Source of the DNA: Cepaea nemoralis
Taxonomy: Eukaryota > Mollusca > Gastropoda > Stylommatophora > Helicidae
NCBI GenBank assembly: GCA_014155875.1
Contig: JACEFZ010028134.1
Coordinates: 310,001-374,000, forward strand
Reading direction: 5' to 3'
DNA: 64,000 nucleotides
This document shows, one piece after another, positions 11,901-64,000 of this stretch. The notes below the pieces were generated by a model that saw nothing but the letters and a program-made list of their open reading frames with translations, made no database searches and was not told the origin of the DNA. Each line of letters begins with the position of its first letter. Within the stretch, counting starts at the first letter, position 1. The position numbers and the translations under genes are program-made.

Positions 11901-14900
11901 AATAAACCTGACTTTAATGTATGTGTGGTCCATGTGCAGACTTCAGTTTATGTGCTGTTTATGTATTGACTTCAGTTGGAGATTACAAACTCTTGGAAAC
12001 AATTCTCACCTATAACAATCCTGTTTTCAGGAACACCAGCATCCACTTCTTCTTGCACCATTTTCTTGAGCTGCAGTGCCATAGAGTCAATTGATGATAA
12101 GAGCTCTTTTCCTGTAGGATTTAGCGTTGTCCGATCAAACCACACATGGCTTAGTTCACCACCTAGCAATCTGTAGGGTCTGGAAATTAATTGTCCTTAC
12201 TATTAATGACATGAATCGAGCTTATCCGATTCCCATTTGGGGATATAACTTGAAATTAAAATTACTTAACCCTTTACAGGGCAGACGCTTGTCCATTTTT
12301 TAGCCCTGAACGGGCAAGAATTTTTCAGGTTCGGTAAAATTTCGGGTTGTGTTAGTAAAAGCATCATAAATAAGGTGTTAGTCAACCGATTTTAGTTAAA
12401 TAAACAACACAATGAAGGGAAAAGCATGCAGAATATGTTACTCACATGATTGTTGTCGGTAATCCATATATGAACACAAATATTTACGAAATACAGCATG
12501 TTGTTAGTGATTTTCCGTCATCTATACAGCAATTTACAAACACATTTTCAGAATCATAATCACTTTCTTTAAAGTCCAACTCAGACTGCTAATGCAAAGT
12601 AACGCTTTGCACTGATATCTAGCTTCGATTAATAGTCAACTCCGTGCCCTTTAATGTCACTTAAATTGAACCTAGCGAAATCTCGGCTATCACTTGAAGA
12701 ATCGCCGAAATCCGTTTTGAAAAACTAAGCGTAAAAGCCCCGAAAACTATAAAAAAAAAGTCTGTAAAAGTCCGTTCAAATTCATAGTCAGCGTTTACAA
12801 ATGGCGGTTACGTTGTCCAGCTATCGGCGAAAGCGAAAGTAGCTGTCGGAGGTATCGTAAGGCCGAGAAATCGCGTTTTTACAATGCATAACAGTATCGG
12901 ACGGAACCGGCCGATCCGCTCGTTAAAGGCATCAGCCGCAAATGGCCGTTCTGCCCTGTAAAGGGTTAATGTGCAAAACAAATGAAGAGATGTGTGTAAT
13001 GATGATTAATGTTTCAATACATAACAATTATGCAAATTGTGTCAAAAAGATATTAAGCATATAGCAAAATTAATTTTAATCCATTTTCCCCCTTCTTCTT
13101 CTGCCTTTCATCTCCCAATGGAGAATATGCTCTCAATGAAACTTATACCAACACTTTTGTAGAACTGTTCATGATTGGTCAGATTTTGCAGCTAAAGTGT
13201 TCTACAGGTTAAGGTAGCCAGTCACCTGCCAACCCTCCTTAGTAGCCTTTTATGACATGCGTGGTAGATTATAGTGTTACTATTCTTTGCTTCCCTTATG
13301 GGTTACTCTCTTTGTTAATAAGCCATACTGCATTGTCTTTGCACAACAAAAATATCTCATACTATCAATGATGTATCAATCAGCAGCTAGTGATTTAGTC
13401 TTGAACCCAATGACTTATGAAATCTAATGTCTTTTACTTTCCTCCACCTGTATTGTATATATAAGTTACTGCCAAACAATCTTCTAAATAATTTTACGTT
13501 CTCATTATTTAACAGATTCTGTGTGTCACAGTTATGATCTAAATGTTATTAATATGGTGTCAAACATGTTGTACTTGACTTGACTTGACTGGCACCTTAC
13601 CGTCTTGACAGATGATGGTTTGTAAAATGGAGTTATACCTCTCCATAACACCAAAGCCTGGGCTGAATTTAGAGACCATGTGTTGCCCATGCAGCATGAT
13701 CCCTCTCTCGGCCTGTCTAGTGTACTCCAGAAGAAAGGTAACACCAATACGTCTGGAACAAGACAAGCTACAGAAGCTGCCGGATCAGCAAAGCAATACT
13801 CTAACTGTCCGCCTGTTGGAGCTTTGATCCTAGACGAGTTGCCAACCAAGGCTTAGGGCTTGGCCTGCCCTGCCATGATATTTAGTCTTTAGGTCGCATT
13901 TCCTCACACTAGGATAAGGCTTGTATCCTCCCAATTGCGCTTCTCTGCCCAAAGCCGTTGGCACAATGTAGGGTGTCAGGTTTGGTAAGCGTCGCCCAAC
14001 ATTCGGCGCTAACAGAAGCAGGTATTACCGTCTACTGTCATTACGGTAGCTCAGTCATATCTAAGACCTGACATACACACATGTTGTACTATATATCAAA
14101 TTAAAGCAGATTGTCTAGGGAAAACTACTGTATTGATATACCAGATCACAGGCTCCCTAAACTAATCTGTTACGGTGAGCTACGTTATGGTAAACACGCC
14201 CAAGGCGGCCTGAGAAAACGCTTTAAAGACACTCTGAAAATCTCAATGAAAGCTTTTGGAATGATCTAGACACCTGGGAAACTGCTGCGAAAGACCAAAA
14301 TTCGTGGTATATCATTACGCAAGGGTGCAGTCACTTGTGAAGCAACCAGAAAAACCACTGCAGGAGATCCTCCTCATGGAACGACAAGCATTCTTTGCCC
14401 ACATTGTCAAAGAACATTTTGAGACAAAATAGGCCTTACCAGCCATCTTAGAACTCACGGCTCCATACTTTTAACCCCACTGGATGAAATGAATGGTCAT
14501 CATCATTCTTGATGAACAAACAACTGTATTGATATTTAAATTGAGACAACATTTCGGCAAAATATAAGCCCATGTCTGATACGGGAAGTTGTTTAAGACG
14601 ATTAATAATGCCATGGCACTTAATTAACTAGCAAACCTTATTATTAGATTAGTTTTGTTTCTACATCCCACAAGACTTCATTGTTTAAATATTACTGTGA
14701 ATGCTTGCTTGCTTGCTTGTGTTCGCTGGCTGCGAACTCCAGCTTGAAGTCCTGTATGTTGAGTGAAGACATCCTGTTGTCCAACATCAATGTGATATCA
14801 TACTGGACTGAGGTTTGCGTGAGTATCCATTGTCCCATGTCTGGCTTATTGGTGTGCAGACTGGTGGTTCCTCGCCGTGCAGGCAGATACTCTCCGACTT

Positions 14901-17900
14901 CGGAAGAATCAGCGATCCTACTATGTTAGCCAAGACCCTGTTGCCCAGGACTCACGACTAGGATGTGTTAGTAGGTCTTGGCCAGTATAAAACCTGGCCC
15001 GGGTACCTTCGAAACACCTCTGTGTCCCATTACTGTAAATGAATTATATCTTCTTTGCAACTATGGGGTGGTTCTTTTTATGCCCCCCCCCCCCCCACAC
15101 ACACACACACACGAACGCACACACATACAAACAATTTGTGTTTTTCTTTGCTACATTATTCACTCAGATACATTTTTGCAGGGTCAAGAAGTTTTCCAAA
15201 GCTTGTCATTATTCTCTTTACCATATAACTGACAGAACATGGACAATCTGACACCCTGTGAAACACTTACTGTAAAGGCGCAGTTGGAAAGATGACCCTT
15301 ATATGGGGAAAGTTAAAATTATAGCGTAGGAATTCTTTTATGTCATCATGTAAGTCATGACCAGTTCCACCTGAAAATATAATTACAATGTTGTGAAATA
15401 AAATGTGCACCATAATTCACTTGCTATTTTTCACAACCATATGCTTAACATAAAGAAGTATTAAAACAAATAGACTACTGCATAAAAGGCCATTAGGTGG
15501 TAAATTCCAACATTGGGATGCACTATATTAAACTACATACAAGTATTAACAAGCATCACAGAGATTTATACAGATTTTGAAAGTAAAATTTGCCCAAGTG
15601 TTACCAGGGCCCACTAGGGAAGCAAAGAATAATGACACTGCAGCCTATCAGGCATGTCGTAAGAGGCGACTAAGGAAAGGTTGTCCACTAGGGAAGCAAA
15701 GAATAATGACACTGCAGCCTATCAGGCATGTCGTAAGAGGCGACTAAGGAAAGGTTGTCCACTAGGGAAGCAAAGAATAATGACACTGCAGCCTCTCAGG
15801 CATGTCGTAAGAGGCGACTAAGGAAAGGTTGTGCTTAGGGTCGGCTATCCCATCACATAAAAATTCAACCACAAAATGCAACCAATAATGAGTATGTTAC
15901 ATAAGGACGGCTTGTCGTGTGTTCATTGAGGGTCTATGTCCCAATGGGGGATACAGGGCAGAAGAAGAAGACAACTATATTTATCTTTTTTAAAATATTG
16001 TCTAATAAACAAGGATAATTAGAATGCAAACATTTGGAATGAAAATCAAGGTGGTCAGAAATGAGCAGCACATCAAGTGAATGAATGAGTAGACTCATCA
16101 GTCAACCCCAAACTGGATTAGTCAGGTGCATATTGTATGCTGCTAGACTTATTACTGAGGCGATTAGAGCACCATGGTTACATCTGAGGTGATCTTCACT
16201 GAACAGTATAGCAATAGCAACTCTGAGGAAAGAACACACAACAGCATAAGTGGATAACTCTTGAATGTTGGGTATTTAGCAAGAGTTTTGCAGACTACTG
16301 AGGTCACCTTGATTGAATGGATAACAGTGCTCACTCTTAAACTGCCAGTGCGCTGATGGCTTGGTAGTGGGATCATTCCCTGCACCGAGCAGTTGGACTG
16401 AAATGTTGACTTCTCAGTCAGAATACAATGGCAAAGTACTGAAAGTAAAATTGTCTAATAAATCAACCTGGAGTAGGGGTTGAATGCAATGTCTTGCAAA
16501 GGACATATGACTTTTGGGTGTGGGCAGACTCACTTACCTTAGTGACAATGCTAAAGGTCCAGGACCCATCCAAAGCCACGTGGATGTGGAAATCAATGGG
16601 ACACTACCCAGTACTACATCATTGTTCAAAAGATTAGCTTATGATTACATCTCAAAAACTGAGCATTGGCAAAGCATGATTACAAAATTATCCAAAAGCT
16701 GAGCAATTTATTGTGATAACATAAAATATGGAATTACAATACTGTGTTTTCTGAACCACAGATGTGATCCCATATGACTGTTATGCCTCACTTTATCAGG
16801 AACTATATGTACATAACATTGGGTGGCTGGCTAGAAGTTCTCTGGAAGCCCTTGAGTTATAACGCTTGAGTACCAAAGTACCATTTTTATGAGGACAGTG
16901 TTGTAGAGCTCTTCTTCCCCTCTCCAAGTGCAGGAACCAGAGGTGTGTGCAAGACTTGTACCTAAGCTTCATGTCTGCAGAGAGGCATGGTGATCTTTAG
17001 AATGTTACTAGACAGGCAACCTAGTCTGTGGGTAGGCTGCACCATGAAGAGGTGCTCCGATGTCTTGGCCATTGTATATCCTGATTATATGACATTTATT
17101 AGTGGGAGTGGCGAGGATGAGAAGCTATGGCTTCTGACTTGGGCGGTCCAGGTTTATCTTGCAGTGATGACTGTTTAACTTTAGTAAAAATAAGAAAGGG
17201 GATGGTATGCTCCTTCCTGCTTCTGGGATGGTGGATGACATGTTTGGTCTTCCCGGACAGGTGCGAGGGGATTTGGAGGACTCGTGTGCACACTGTGTGC
17301 ATTTGAGAGTCCTTTGACAGTTGGATGCCGAAAGGCGCTGGCAGTTGAGCTGCTGCCCAAAAATGTACAGATTGGTGAAGCTGCCCACAAGTTGTGGCAT
17401 GTATGATTCTGCTATACACACGTTTGGATCCTCCCTAGTGCTACAGAGTTCATGAACTTTACTGAGACTGTCCATGTGTTATCCTCATATGTGGGAGGCT
17501 GGAGCAATTATAGAGATATCCATATACAATAAATAATCATTTACAAACCAAACTAAAATTGTATAAGTGACAGCGGCCTCTCATCAATAGTTAGTTAGTC
17601 AACAGATCATCCTCATTGCACATCAAACCATTCAGTCCATAAGTGCTCAGATCCCTTCCTCAGCAAATCCTGCAGCGTGTAGCAGCTAACAACACCAGTT
17701 CTGTGTTGGTTTATGACTCTTCTCTGGGTTACTGCGTAGTGTTCTTGTTTGGCCACAAGTCTTTTTAACTTGCTGTTCTCGCAGCCTGACCATGGTTGTA
17801 GATTCCCAGTCAATGCTTGGTTCTCATAAGTGACTTACTTCTCATAGAGCTTACAGAATGCCTGCCTGGTCCATGGCTCATCCGCCTTCCACAGTAGCCC

Positions 17901-20495
17901 TACCCTCAAGCCTGTCAGCCTGCTCATTCCCTAATGAGCATCCATCAATGGATGCCTTCTTAAAACTAGCAGGCTCTCTCTCTCTCTCTCATTCAACCCA
18001 TTCAATAAGTTATCAAAGTGATTATTCCCAAACAGGGCTGGTCACGTGACGTCTATATCTTCTATATTAGAGAGCAGTACAAACTGGCATATCATTGGGG
18101 GCCAGTATAATATATTAAATATATATATACACATATATATTTAATAAATATATATACACACATTAGAAAGAACAGATGGTTCAATCAAAAATGTGAAGAA
18201 GCAGTCATTAGGAAAAAGAATGCCAGACATTTATGGTTAAATGACATCAACAACATCCAAAAGGAACAGCAATATAGAAATGAATGTAAAGAGGCTACAA
18301 AAATAGTTCGACAGCAGAAGCGAGAATATATGAGTAATATAATCAAAGATATGGAAACTAATCACCAGAAAAACGAATCCAGAAAGTTTTTTAAAGAGCT
18401 GAAGTCAATGAAACGAGGGCACCAACACAACACATATGGTTTAAAAGACAAAAATGGGAATATGATAAATACCAATGAGGAAATGTGCAACACATGGAAA
18501 GAATATTTTGTTGAATTACTAAATTGTGAAGCTGCAAGTAACACTTTCCCACAGGAAGAGGTTCTAACGTGTGAACCACAAATTGAAGCACCTGCATTTG
18601 AAGAAATCCTATATGTAATCACACGACTTAAAAACAATAAGGCAACTGGGGCTGATGGAATTGCTGCAGAATTTATAAAGGCAGGTGGCCATGCATTACA
18701 TCTACAGCTATACGAACTAATAATAAAAATCTGGAGGACAGAAGAATTACCCCATGACTGGAAAGAGTCATTATTGATACCTATCTTTAAGAAAGGAGAC
18801 AAGTTCCAATGTGAAAATTATAGAGGAATATCACTACTGTCCACAAGCTATAAGATACTATCTGCAGTATTACTAAATAGACTAAAACCATATTCAGAAG
18901 ACATATTAGGTGACTACCAGGCGGGTTTTAGACAAAACAGATCAACAATAGATCAGATATGTATCTTAGGACAAATAGCCGAAAAAAATTGGGAATATAA
19001 AAGAGATCTCCATAACATTTTTGTGGATTTTAAAAAGGCTTATGACAGTGTCCATAGGAATAGTCTATGGAATGCTATGCAGGAATTTGGAATACCAAGG
19101 AAGTTAATCAACATGACCAGACTATGCATGAAGATACTTATAATATAGTAACATATAAAGGCAGGAAATCAGACCCTTTCCAAATAACATCTGGCTTGAA
19201 ACAGGGTGATGCACTATCTCCGCTACTCTTCAATCTGGCTCTAGAGAAAGTTGTTAAGGATGGTAAAGGAGGAATGTGGTATTGGAGGAACATCCAAGCT
19301 GCTTGGTTATACAGATGATATAGATATTATAGGGGAAAATGAACAAAATACATTAGAAATATTGACTCACTTAAAGGAAAAAGCCCAACAGATGGGGCTG
19401 GTTATCAACCAAGATAAGACAGAATATATGTTAATTTCAAGAGAAGGAATGGCTAAAAAGTCTGGCCACTTACAAATAGATAATATGACCATTAAAAGAA
19501 CGGAAACATACAAATACCTGGGTACAATCTTCAACTGCTCCAACATCATAAGGGAAGAAATACAAACTAGAATCAATTATGGAAATAAGATATACTATGC
19601 ACTACAACATCCGCTAAAATCAAATGAGCTATCTCGTAACACCAAAATCACAATATAAAAAACACTGATTAGACCAGTTGTGCTGTATGGCTCTGAAACC
19701 TAGAGTACAATGAAAAGAGACGAAGCCTTGTTACAAACGTTTGAGTACACAGTTTTAAGACGCATCTTTGGACCTATTAGGGATACACAAAGTGGAGAGT
19801 AGAAAAGAAGAAGTAGCAAAGATATTTTATTTATGATCTGTTTAAGTCCCCGCTAATCACTGGTATCATGAAGGCTAATAGACTACAATGGCTGGGGCAT
19901 ATAGAAAGAATGGAAGATAATAGGGAAACAAAACTCGCTTACACTCAAGAAATAAATTACCGTAGACCCCGAGGTAGACCAAGAAGACGGTGGAGAGATA
20001 ATATATATATACAGACCTACAAGCACTTGGAATCAACGACTGGCAAGAGAAGGTCAACCAGAGAGAGGAATGGAGATGGATTGTATCTGCAGCAAAGAAC
20101 CTCAATGGCTCGGAATGCTAAAGAAGAAGAAGATATACACTATTATAGAAGGCTGTAATATAATTTTTAAAAAGGCAAGCAAGTGCTAGCTATTGTGTAT
20201 GATTAGGGTTAGGTATGGGGTTAGGGTCAATGTTTGCGTTAGGGCCTGGGTTAGGGTATACATGTTTGGAATACATGTTTCAGGGCCCTGTTTGAGAATA
20301 AGGTCTCCCATAAGTTATTTATTGAAACTTTCAAGACTTAGTTTTTGTTTTTGAAATGCTGTAAACTGTAGTTCCAAATGTAACAACATTTTAATTAAAC
20401 AAAATACTGTAACCTGATCCATGCATGAATATGAATGAGCCTGTCCATCGCCCCGATGTAGGTTCACTAATTACACTTCTGAATGCCTTCAGCAT
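8861..20495 (-). CDS. LYPLAL1: LYPLAL1-like serine hydrolase, four 5' coding exons (C-terminus missing)
   Basis: Joining minus-strand exons 20495-20414, 15370-15271, 12179-12010 and 8976-8861 gives 468 nt, exactly 156 codons without a stop, and every junction keeps phase. The product matches lysophospholipase-like protein 1 of the alpha/beta-hydrolase acyl-protein thioesterase family. It has an N-terminal strand ending FIFMHGSGGTGHD (oxyanion-loop HGSG), then FPTAPLQPYR, then VWFDR, then IVIGGFSMG with the nucleophile Ser near residue 121. The vertebrate protein is about 237 residues, so about 80 C-terminal residues, including the catalytic Asp and His, are not accounted for. Exon 4 ends in a good donor, so at least one more exon is expected below 8861, possibly inside the distorted block 2740-8135 or beyond the window. 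Family members are cytosolic and cleave thioester-linked acyl groups or small esters; the substrate here is inferred only from the family. Confidence 0.88.
9048..9215 (+). mobile_element. Family 1 SINE, partial
   Basis: GAATGGATGGGAACTCTCGC, then CAAGTTCAACCCC, then the body phrases GTTGACTTCTCATCCTTGAC and ATTACAAGTACC. Confidence 0.65.
9340..9830 (-). mobile_element. Family 6 element (LINE-tailed SINE), copy 1
   Basis: About 490 bp, nearly identical in order and content to 13575-14075. Its minus-strand 3' end carries the tail CGTCTGTCAAGGCGGCAAGG and then an (AGTC)n-like microsatellite. Upstream it contains a GGTAGCTCAGTCATATCTGA-like segment near 9792. It lies between LYPLAL1 exons 3 and 4. 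Confidence 0.75.
9831..10440. other. LYPLAL1 intron 3 stretch, nothing recognised
   Basis: Unique-looking AT-rich intronic sequence. No exon, RNA gene or repeat family was recognised. Confidence 0.4.
10473..10770 (+). pseudogene. RTE-like LINE C-terminal fragment
   Basis: Reads VRYPG-like tail and earlier HFSHVMRKETLENIVKTGKI, KEKRGSGRPSEIMLDRLRRW. The H(V/I)MR...L(E)N...TGKI.GKR.RGR.......L..W pattern is the post-RT region of RTE/Jockey-like LINEs. It carries the usual CATGGCAC-TGATGATGAT end. Confidence 0.7.
10805..10925 (+). repeat. Compound microsatellite
   Basis: (CTCA)n, then (GCCC)n-like, then (CA)n and (CT)n stretches run together. Confidence 0.9.
10980..11580. other. LYPLAL1 intron 3 stretch, nothing recognised
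   Basis: No convincing coding or repeat signal on either strand. Confidence 0.4.
11583..12030 (-). repeat. Degenerate ~50-bp tandem array including LYPLAL1 exon 3 donor
   Basis: About six diverged units read on minus as ACAGGATTGT....GTGAG/ACTGA...ATTGTTTC..AGTTTTC. The first unit on minus is the true 3' end of exon 3 with donor GTGAGA at 12009. The unit near 11896 keeps a complete GTGAGG. Confidence 0.7.
12010..12179 (-). CDS. LYPLAL1: LYPLAL1-like exon 3
   Basis: A 170-nt exon with acceptor TTTCCAG and donor GTGAGA. It encodes PYRLLGGELSHVWFDRTTLN, then a helical stretch, then VPENRIVIG. The VWFDR motif and the strand before the nucleophile elbow are characteristic of LYPLAL1. The 3' end and donor of this exon belong to a degenerate tandem array that continues into the intron at 11583-12000. 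Confidence 0.9.
12266..12969. mobile_element. piggyBac-like MITE with TTAA target duplication
   Basis: A perfect 15-bp terminal inverted repeat, CCCTTTACAGGGCAG at 12270-12284 and its complement at 12951-12965, is flanked on both sides by TTAA. The 696-bp interior has no coding capacity. TTAA targets and CCCTTT-type ends are the hallmark of piggyBac superfamily elements. It sits in LYPLAL1 intron 2. Confidence 0.88.
13085..13320 (-). mobile_element. SINE family 2, copy
   Basis: On minus it begins AACCCATAAGGGAAGCAAAG, runs through a body with AACCAATCATGA-type sequence, and ends CATTGGGAGATGAAAGGCAG followed by AAGAAGAAG. It shares this order with copies at 15603, 26248, 31572 and 58690. Confidence 0.72.
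13575..14075 (-). mobile_element. Family 6 element (LINE-tailed SINE), copy 2
   Basis: About 500 bp and closely matching 9340-9830. Its minus-strand 3' tail is CATCTGTCAAGACGGTAAGG, then TGCC and a (CAAGT)n microsatellite. This tail nearly equals the one ending the zinc-finger LINE near 29870. Confidence 0.78.
14120..14515 (+). pseudogene. LINE C-terminal fragment with C2H2 zinc finger
   Basis: Reads LICYGELRYGKHAQGGLRKR, FKDTLKISMKAFG, then KGAVTCEA, then CPHCQRTF and KIGLTSHLRTHGS with stops and frame changes. This is the post-RT region ending in a C2H2 finger known in invertebrate non-LTR elements. Degraded. Confidence 0.75.
14690..15010 (-). mobile_element. Diverged family 1 SINE-like stretch
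   Basis: Contains GCTTGCTTGCTTGTGTTCGC and ATACTGGACTGAGGTTTGCG-like phrases seen at the 3' end of family 1 copies; the rest is too diverged to place. Confidence 0.35.
15082..15130 (+). repeat. Poly-C then (CA)n microsatellite
   Basis: A C run followed by an ACACAC run. Confidence 0.9.
15271..15370 (-). CDS. LYPLAL1: LYPLAL1-like exon 2
   Basis: A 100-nt exon with acceptor TTTTCAG and donor GTAAGTG. It encodes GTGHDLHDDIKEFLRYNFNF followed by PHIRVIFPTAPL, the segment that links the oxyanion loop to the PTAP strand of LYPLAL1 proteins. It enters in phase 1 and leaves with two bases (CA) that complete Gln with exon 3. Confidence 0.88.
15603..15975 (+). mobile_element. SINE family 2 with internal 74-bp triplication
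   Basis: The head (CCACTAGGGAAGCAAAGAAT, then GACACTGCAGCCT and CATGTCGTAAGAGGCGACTA) occurs three times, at 15611, 15685 and 15759, each 74 bp apart and almost identical. The usual body and a CCCAATGGGGGATACAGGGC, AGAAGAAGAAG tail then follow once. Confidence 0.85.
16305..16480 (+). mobile_element. Family 1/4 hybrid SINE fragment
   Basis: A family 1 head (GAATGGATAACAGTGCTCAC) is followed by a family 4-like body (CAATGGCAAAGTACTGAAAG). Confidence 0.5.
16481..17590. other. Repeat-like stretch of unknown type
   Basis: On minus 17475-17099 an open frame of about 116 codons has CTQC.. and Pro-rich segments but no motif I can name. 16850-16985 shares CTCTCCAAG and AGAACC/GTGCAAGACT phrases with 39150-39210. 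Likely transposon-derived; not assigned. Confidence 0.3.
17590..17960 (-). pseudogene. RNase H-bearing LINE, C-terminal fragment
   Basis: On minus the frame reads LKRLVAKQEHYAVTQRRVIN, QHRTGVVSCYTLQDLLRKGS and EHLWTEWFDVQ, closely matching the end of the copy at 50398-51363. A TTAGTTAG-type tail follows at its 3' end (17590-17602). Confidence 0.75.
18163..20135 (+). pseudogene. Non-LTR retrotransposon, RT through C-terminus, frameshifted
   Basis: From RKNRWFNQKCEEAVIRKKNA the frame runs through NNKATGADGIAAEFIK, FKKGDKFQCENYRGISLLS, GDYQAGFRQNRSTIDQI and IFVDFKKAYDS (first catalytic Asp box, about 19015-19050). Frameshifts near 19140 and 19300 separate LKQGDALSPLLFNLALEKV and LGYTDDIDIIG (second Asp box, about 19303-19330). 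It ends with LQWLGHIERM and RRPRGRPRRRWRDNI and an AAGAAGAAGAAG tail. RTE-like or related clade. Both Asp boxes survive, but the reading frame is broken and the endonuclease is absent. Confidence 0.88.
20190..20260 (+). repeat. Degenerate TTAGGG-like repeats
   Basis: Five or so GGTTAGGG/GTTAGGG motifs interspersed with other bases. Too short and impure to call a telomere. Confidence 0.5.
20414..20495 (-). CDS. LYPLAL1: LYPLAL1-like exon 1
   Basis: ATG at 20495-20493 opens a 27-codon segment plus one base, ending FIFMHGSG across the junction. The donor GTTACA follows at 20413 and is canonical only in its GT. The end of the exon aligns with the conserved strand and oxyanion-loop HGSG of APT/LYPLAL proteins. 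The leftover G joins exon 2 in phase. The start was chosen because it is the first ATG in frame and gives the usual short N-terminus. Confidence 0.82.
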
Positions 20496-20499
20496 TTCT

Positions 20500-20995
20500 G
20501 AACGATCTGTTTAACTGGACACAATAGAAACCTCACGCTGATGCCATGTTTCAGTCAGTCATTGTCCACTAGATAGATGATCGTCTGCAGGCAGCCAGTC
20601 AGAGTGTGCTCCCTTACACCCCTGTCTACGGCCGCCACATGATTGGCCAATGGGCATGCCAGAACAGGATGGCGGACGCATTCCGGCGTCCCAGCATAAC
20701 AACAATGTAAACATGATTTGACAATTGTCATACGGTTAGTACCTACAACTTTATCGTCTCAAGCTTGTGCTGTCACATTTTCAGCTATCTAAATCCTTGA
20801 TGGCTAGATTCCCCGCGTGAATGTTTGATTAAGAGAAAGTGTGTGAGGTCGTATTTCCTTGAGTGAGTGAGTGCATTGAGTAATGTTACCGTCGGTCCCT
20901 GAAGAGGTCATTTTTACCTTGCTTGTTATCTTGAAACTGAGATCGTGACCGTAGAACGCCAAGACCGCATTGTCCACAATCGGTATTTTGTAACC
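20500..20995. promoter_or_regulatory. Probable bidirectional promoter between LYPLAL1 and TTLL5
   Basis: The two start codons (20495 on minus, 20996 on plus) are 500 bp apart and divergent. Between them lie GATTGGCCAAT at 20641-20651, which contains CCAAT boxes on both strands, and AGGATGGCGGAC at 20667-20678, which resembles a YY1 site. The stretch around 20620-20700 has more CpG than its surroundings. No TATA box was identified. NF-Y and YY1 elements are common in TATA-less bidirectional housekeeping promoters. Use as a promoter is inferred. Confidence 0.65.
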
Positions 20996-63563
<42,568 letters not shown>

Positions 63564-63799
63564 GTAAGTGTATTTTTTAATTATATGATCTATTTATCTC
63601 ACAAACATTTGCCATCATTTGCTACTTTTATGTCAGTGTGGGTATATTTTTTAACTATTTGCAGTCTGCCACAGCATGGTATATATATTAAATTAATATT
63701 TGTTTAAAGTATAGTACTCAGCGGGGAGGTAATTTCAAGATTAAATAACGTGGGTTGTTTGGTTAATTCTTTGTGATACTGAGTCTTAATTCGCAAATC

Positions 63800-63965
63800 T
63801 GATGCATCAGCATTCAGGTCGTTTGAGCCCTACAAAGGGCTTGCATCAATCAGAGTGAAGCTGGTGTAGAGAATGTTCTTCTCCTGTAGAGGTATGGTGT
63901 CTACTGCAATGCTGAGAAAATTGTAAAAAGTCCAGCAGCAGTTTTCATGTAGCTCTATGGCAATG
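63800..63965 (+). mobile_element. Unnamed dispersed repeat, shared with 39050-39220
   Basis: GAGCCCTACAAAGGGCTTGC and downstream phrases in the same order as 39058-39120. Confidence 0.5.
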
Positions 63966-64000
63966 GGGTTACATGCGTAATTCATAATCCTACACACCGT

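Noticed and set aside
18050..18160. AT-rich ATATAT stretch considered as an origin or matrix attachment site
   Set aside because: Simple repeat only, immediately upstream of a LINE; no further support.

Overview
The window is animal nuclear DNA: intron-rich genes with GT-AG splice sites, many degraded non-LTR retrotransposons, tRNA-derived SINEs, minisatellites and long introns. The repeat types (RTE/Jockey-like LINEs with a C-terminal C2H2 finger, Ser/Leu-tRNA-like SINEs, Penelope-like and mariner-like remnants) suggest a lophotrochozoan invertebrate, perhaps a mollusc. That placement is inference. No bacterial, organellar or CRISPR features were seen.

Two genuine protein-coding genes lie head to head. 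On the minus strand, four exons (20495 down to 8861) encode the first 156 residues of a LYPLAL1-type serine hydrolase (acyl-protein thioesterase / lysophospholipase-like family), including the GFSMG nucleophile motif. Its last exon or exons, with the catalytic Asp and His, were not found. On the plus strand, twenty exons (20996 to 63563) encode about 614 residues of a TTLL5-type tubulin polyglutamylase, and the gene runs off the right edge. All splice phases are consistent across both exon sets. The two start codons are 500 bp apart, and the gap holds a CCAAT palindrome and a YY1-like element, so it looks like a shared bidirectional promoter.

Region by region: 1-2710 is repeat-derived (hAT end, Penelope-like endonuclease remnant, SINEs). 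2740-8135 is homopolymer-distorted sequence that looks like failed assembly consensus; parts of it are recognisable distorted copies of sequence at 85-300 and 1730-2050. 8135-20495 is the LYPLAL1 locus, with a piggyBac-like MITE and a LINE in its introns. 20500-20995 is the promoter. 21016-64000 is TTLL5, whose introns are packed with LINE and SINE fragments and tandem arrays.

The most unusual pattern is that several tandem arrays are anchored on splice sites. A ~2.3 kb, 47-bp-unit array begins exactly at the TTLL5 exon 10 donor. A ~1.3 kb, ~65-bp-unit array ends at the exon 8 acceptor. Three tandem copies of the exon 14 acceptor lie in a row. An array of ~50-bp units next to LYPLAL1 exon 3 repeats that exon's 3' end and donor. 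A second notable feature is a pair of inverted LINE 3' ends flanking TTLL5 exon 4. A third is a short repeat family that shares its 3' tail with that LINE. These observations come from reading the sequence by eye; no alignment or database search was run.
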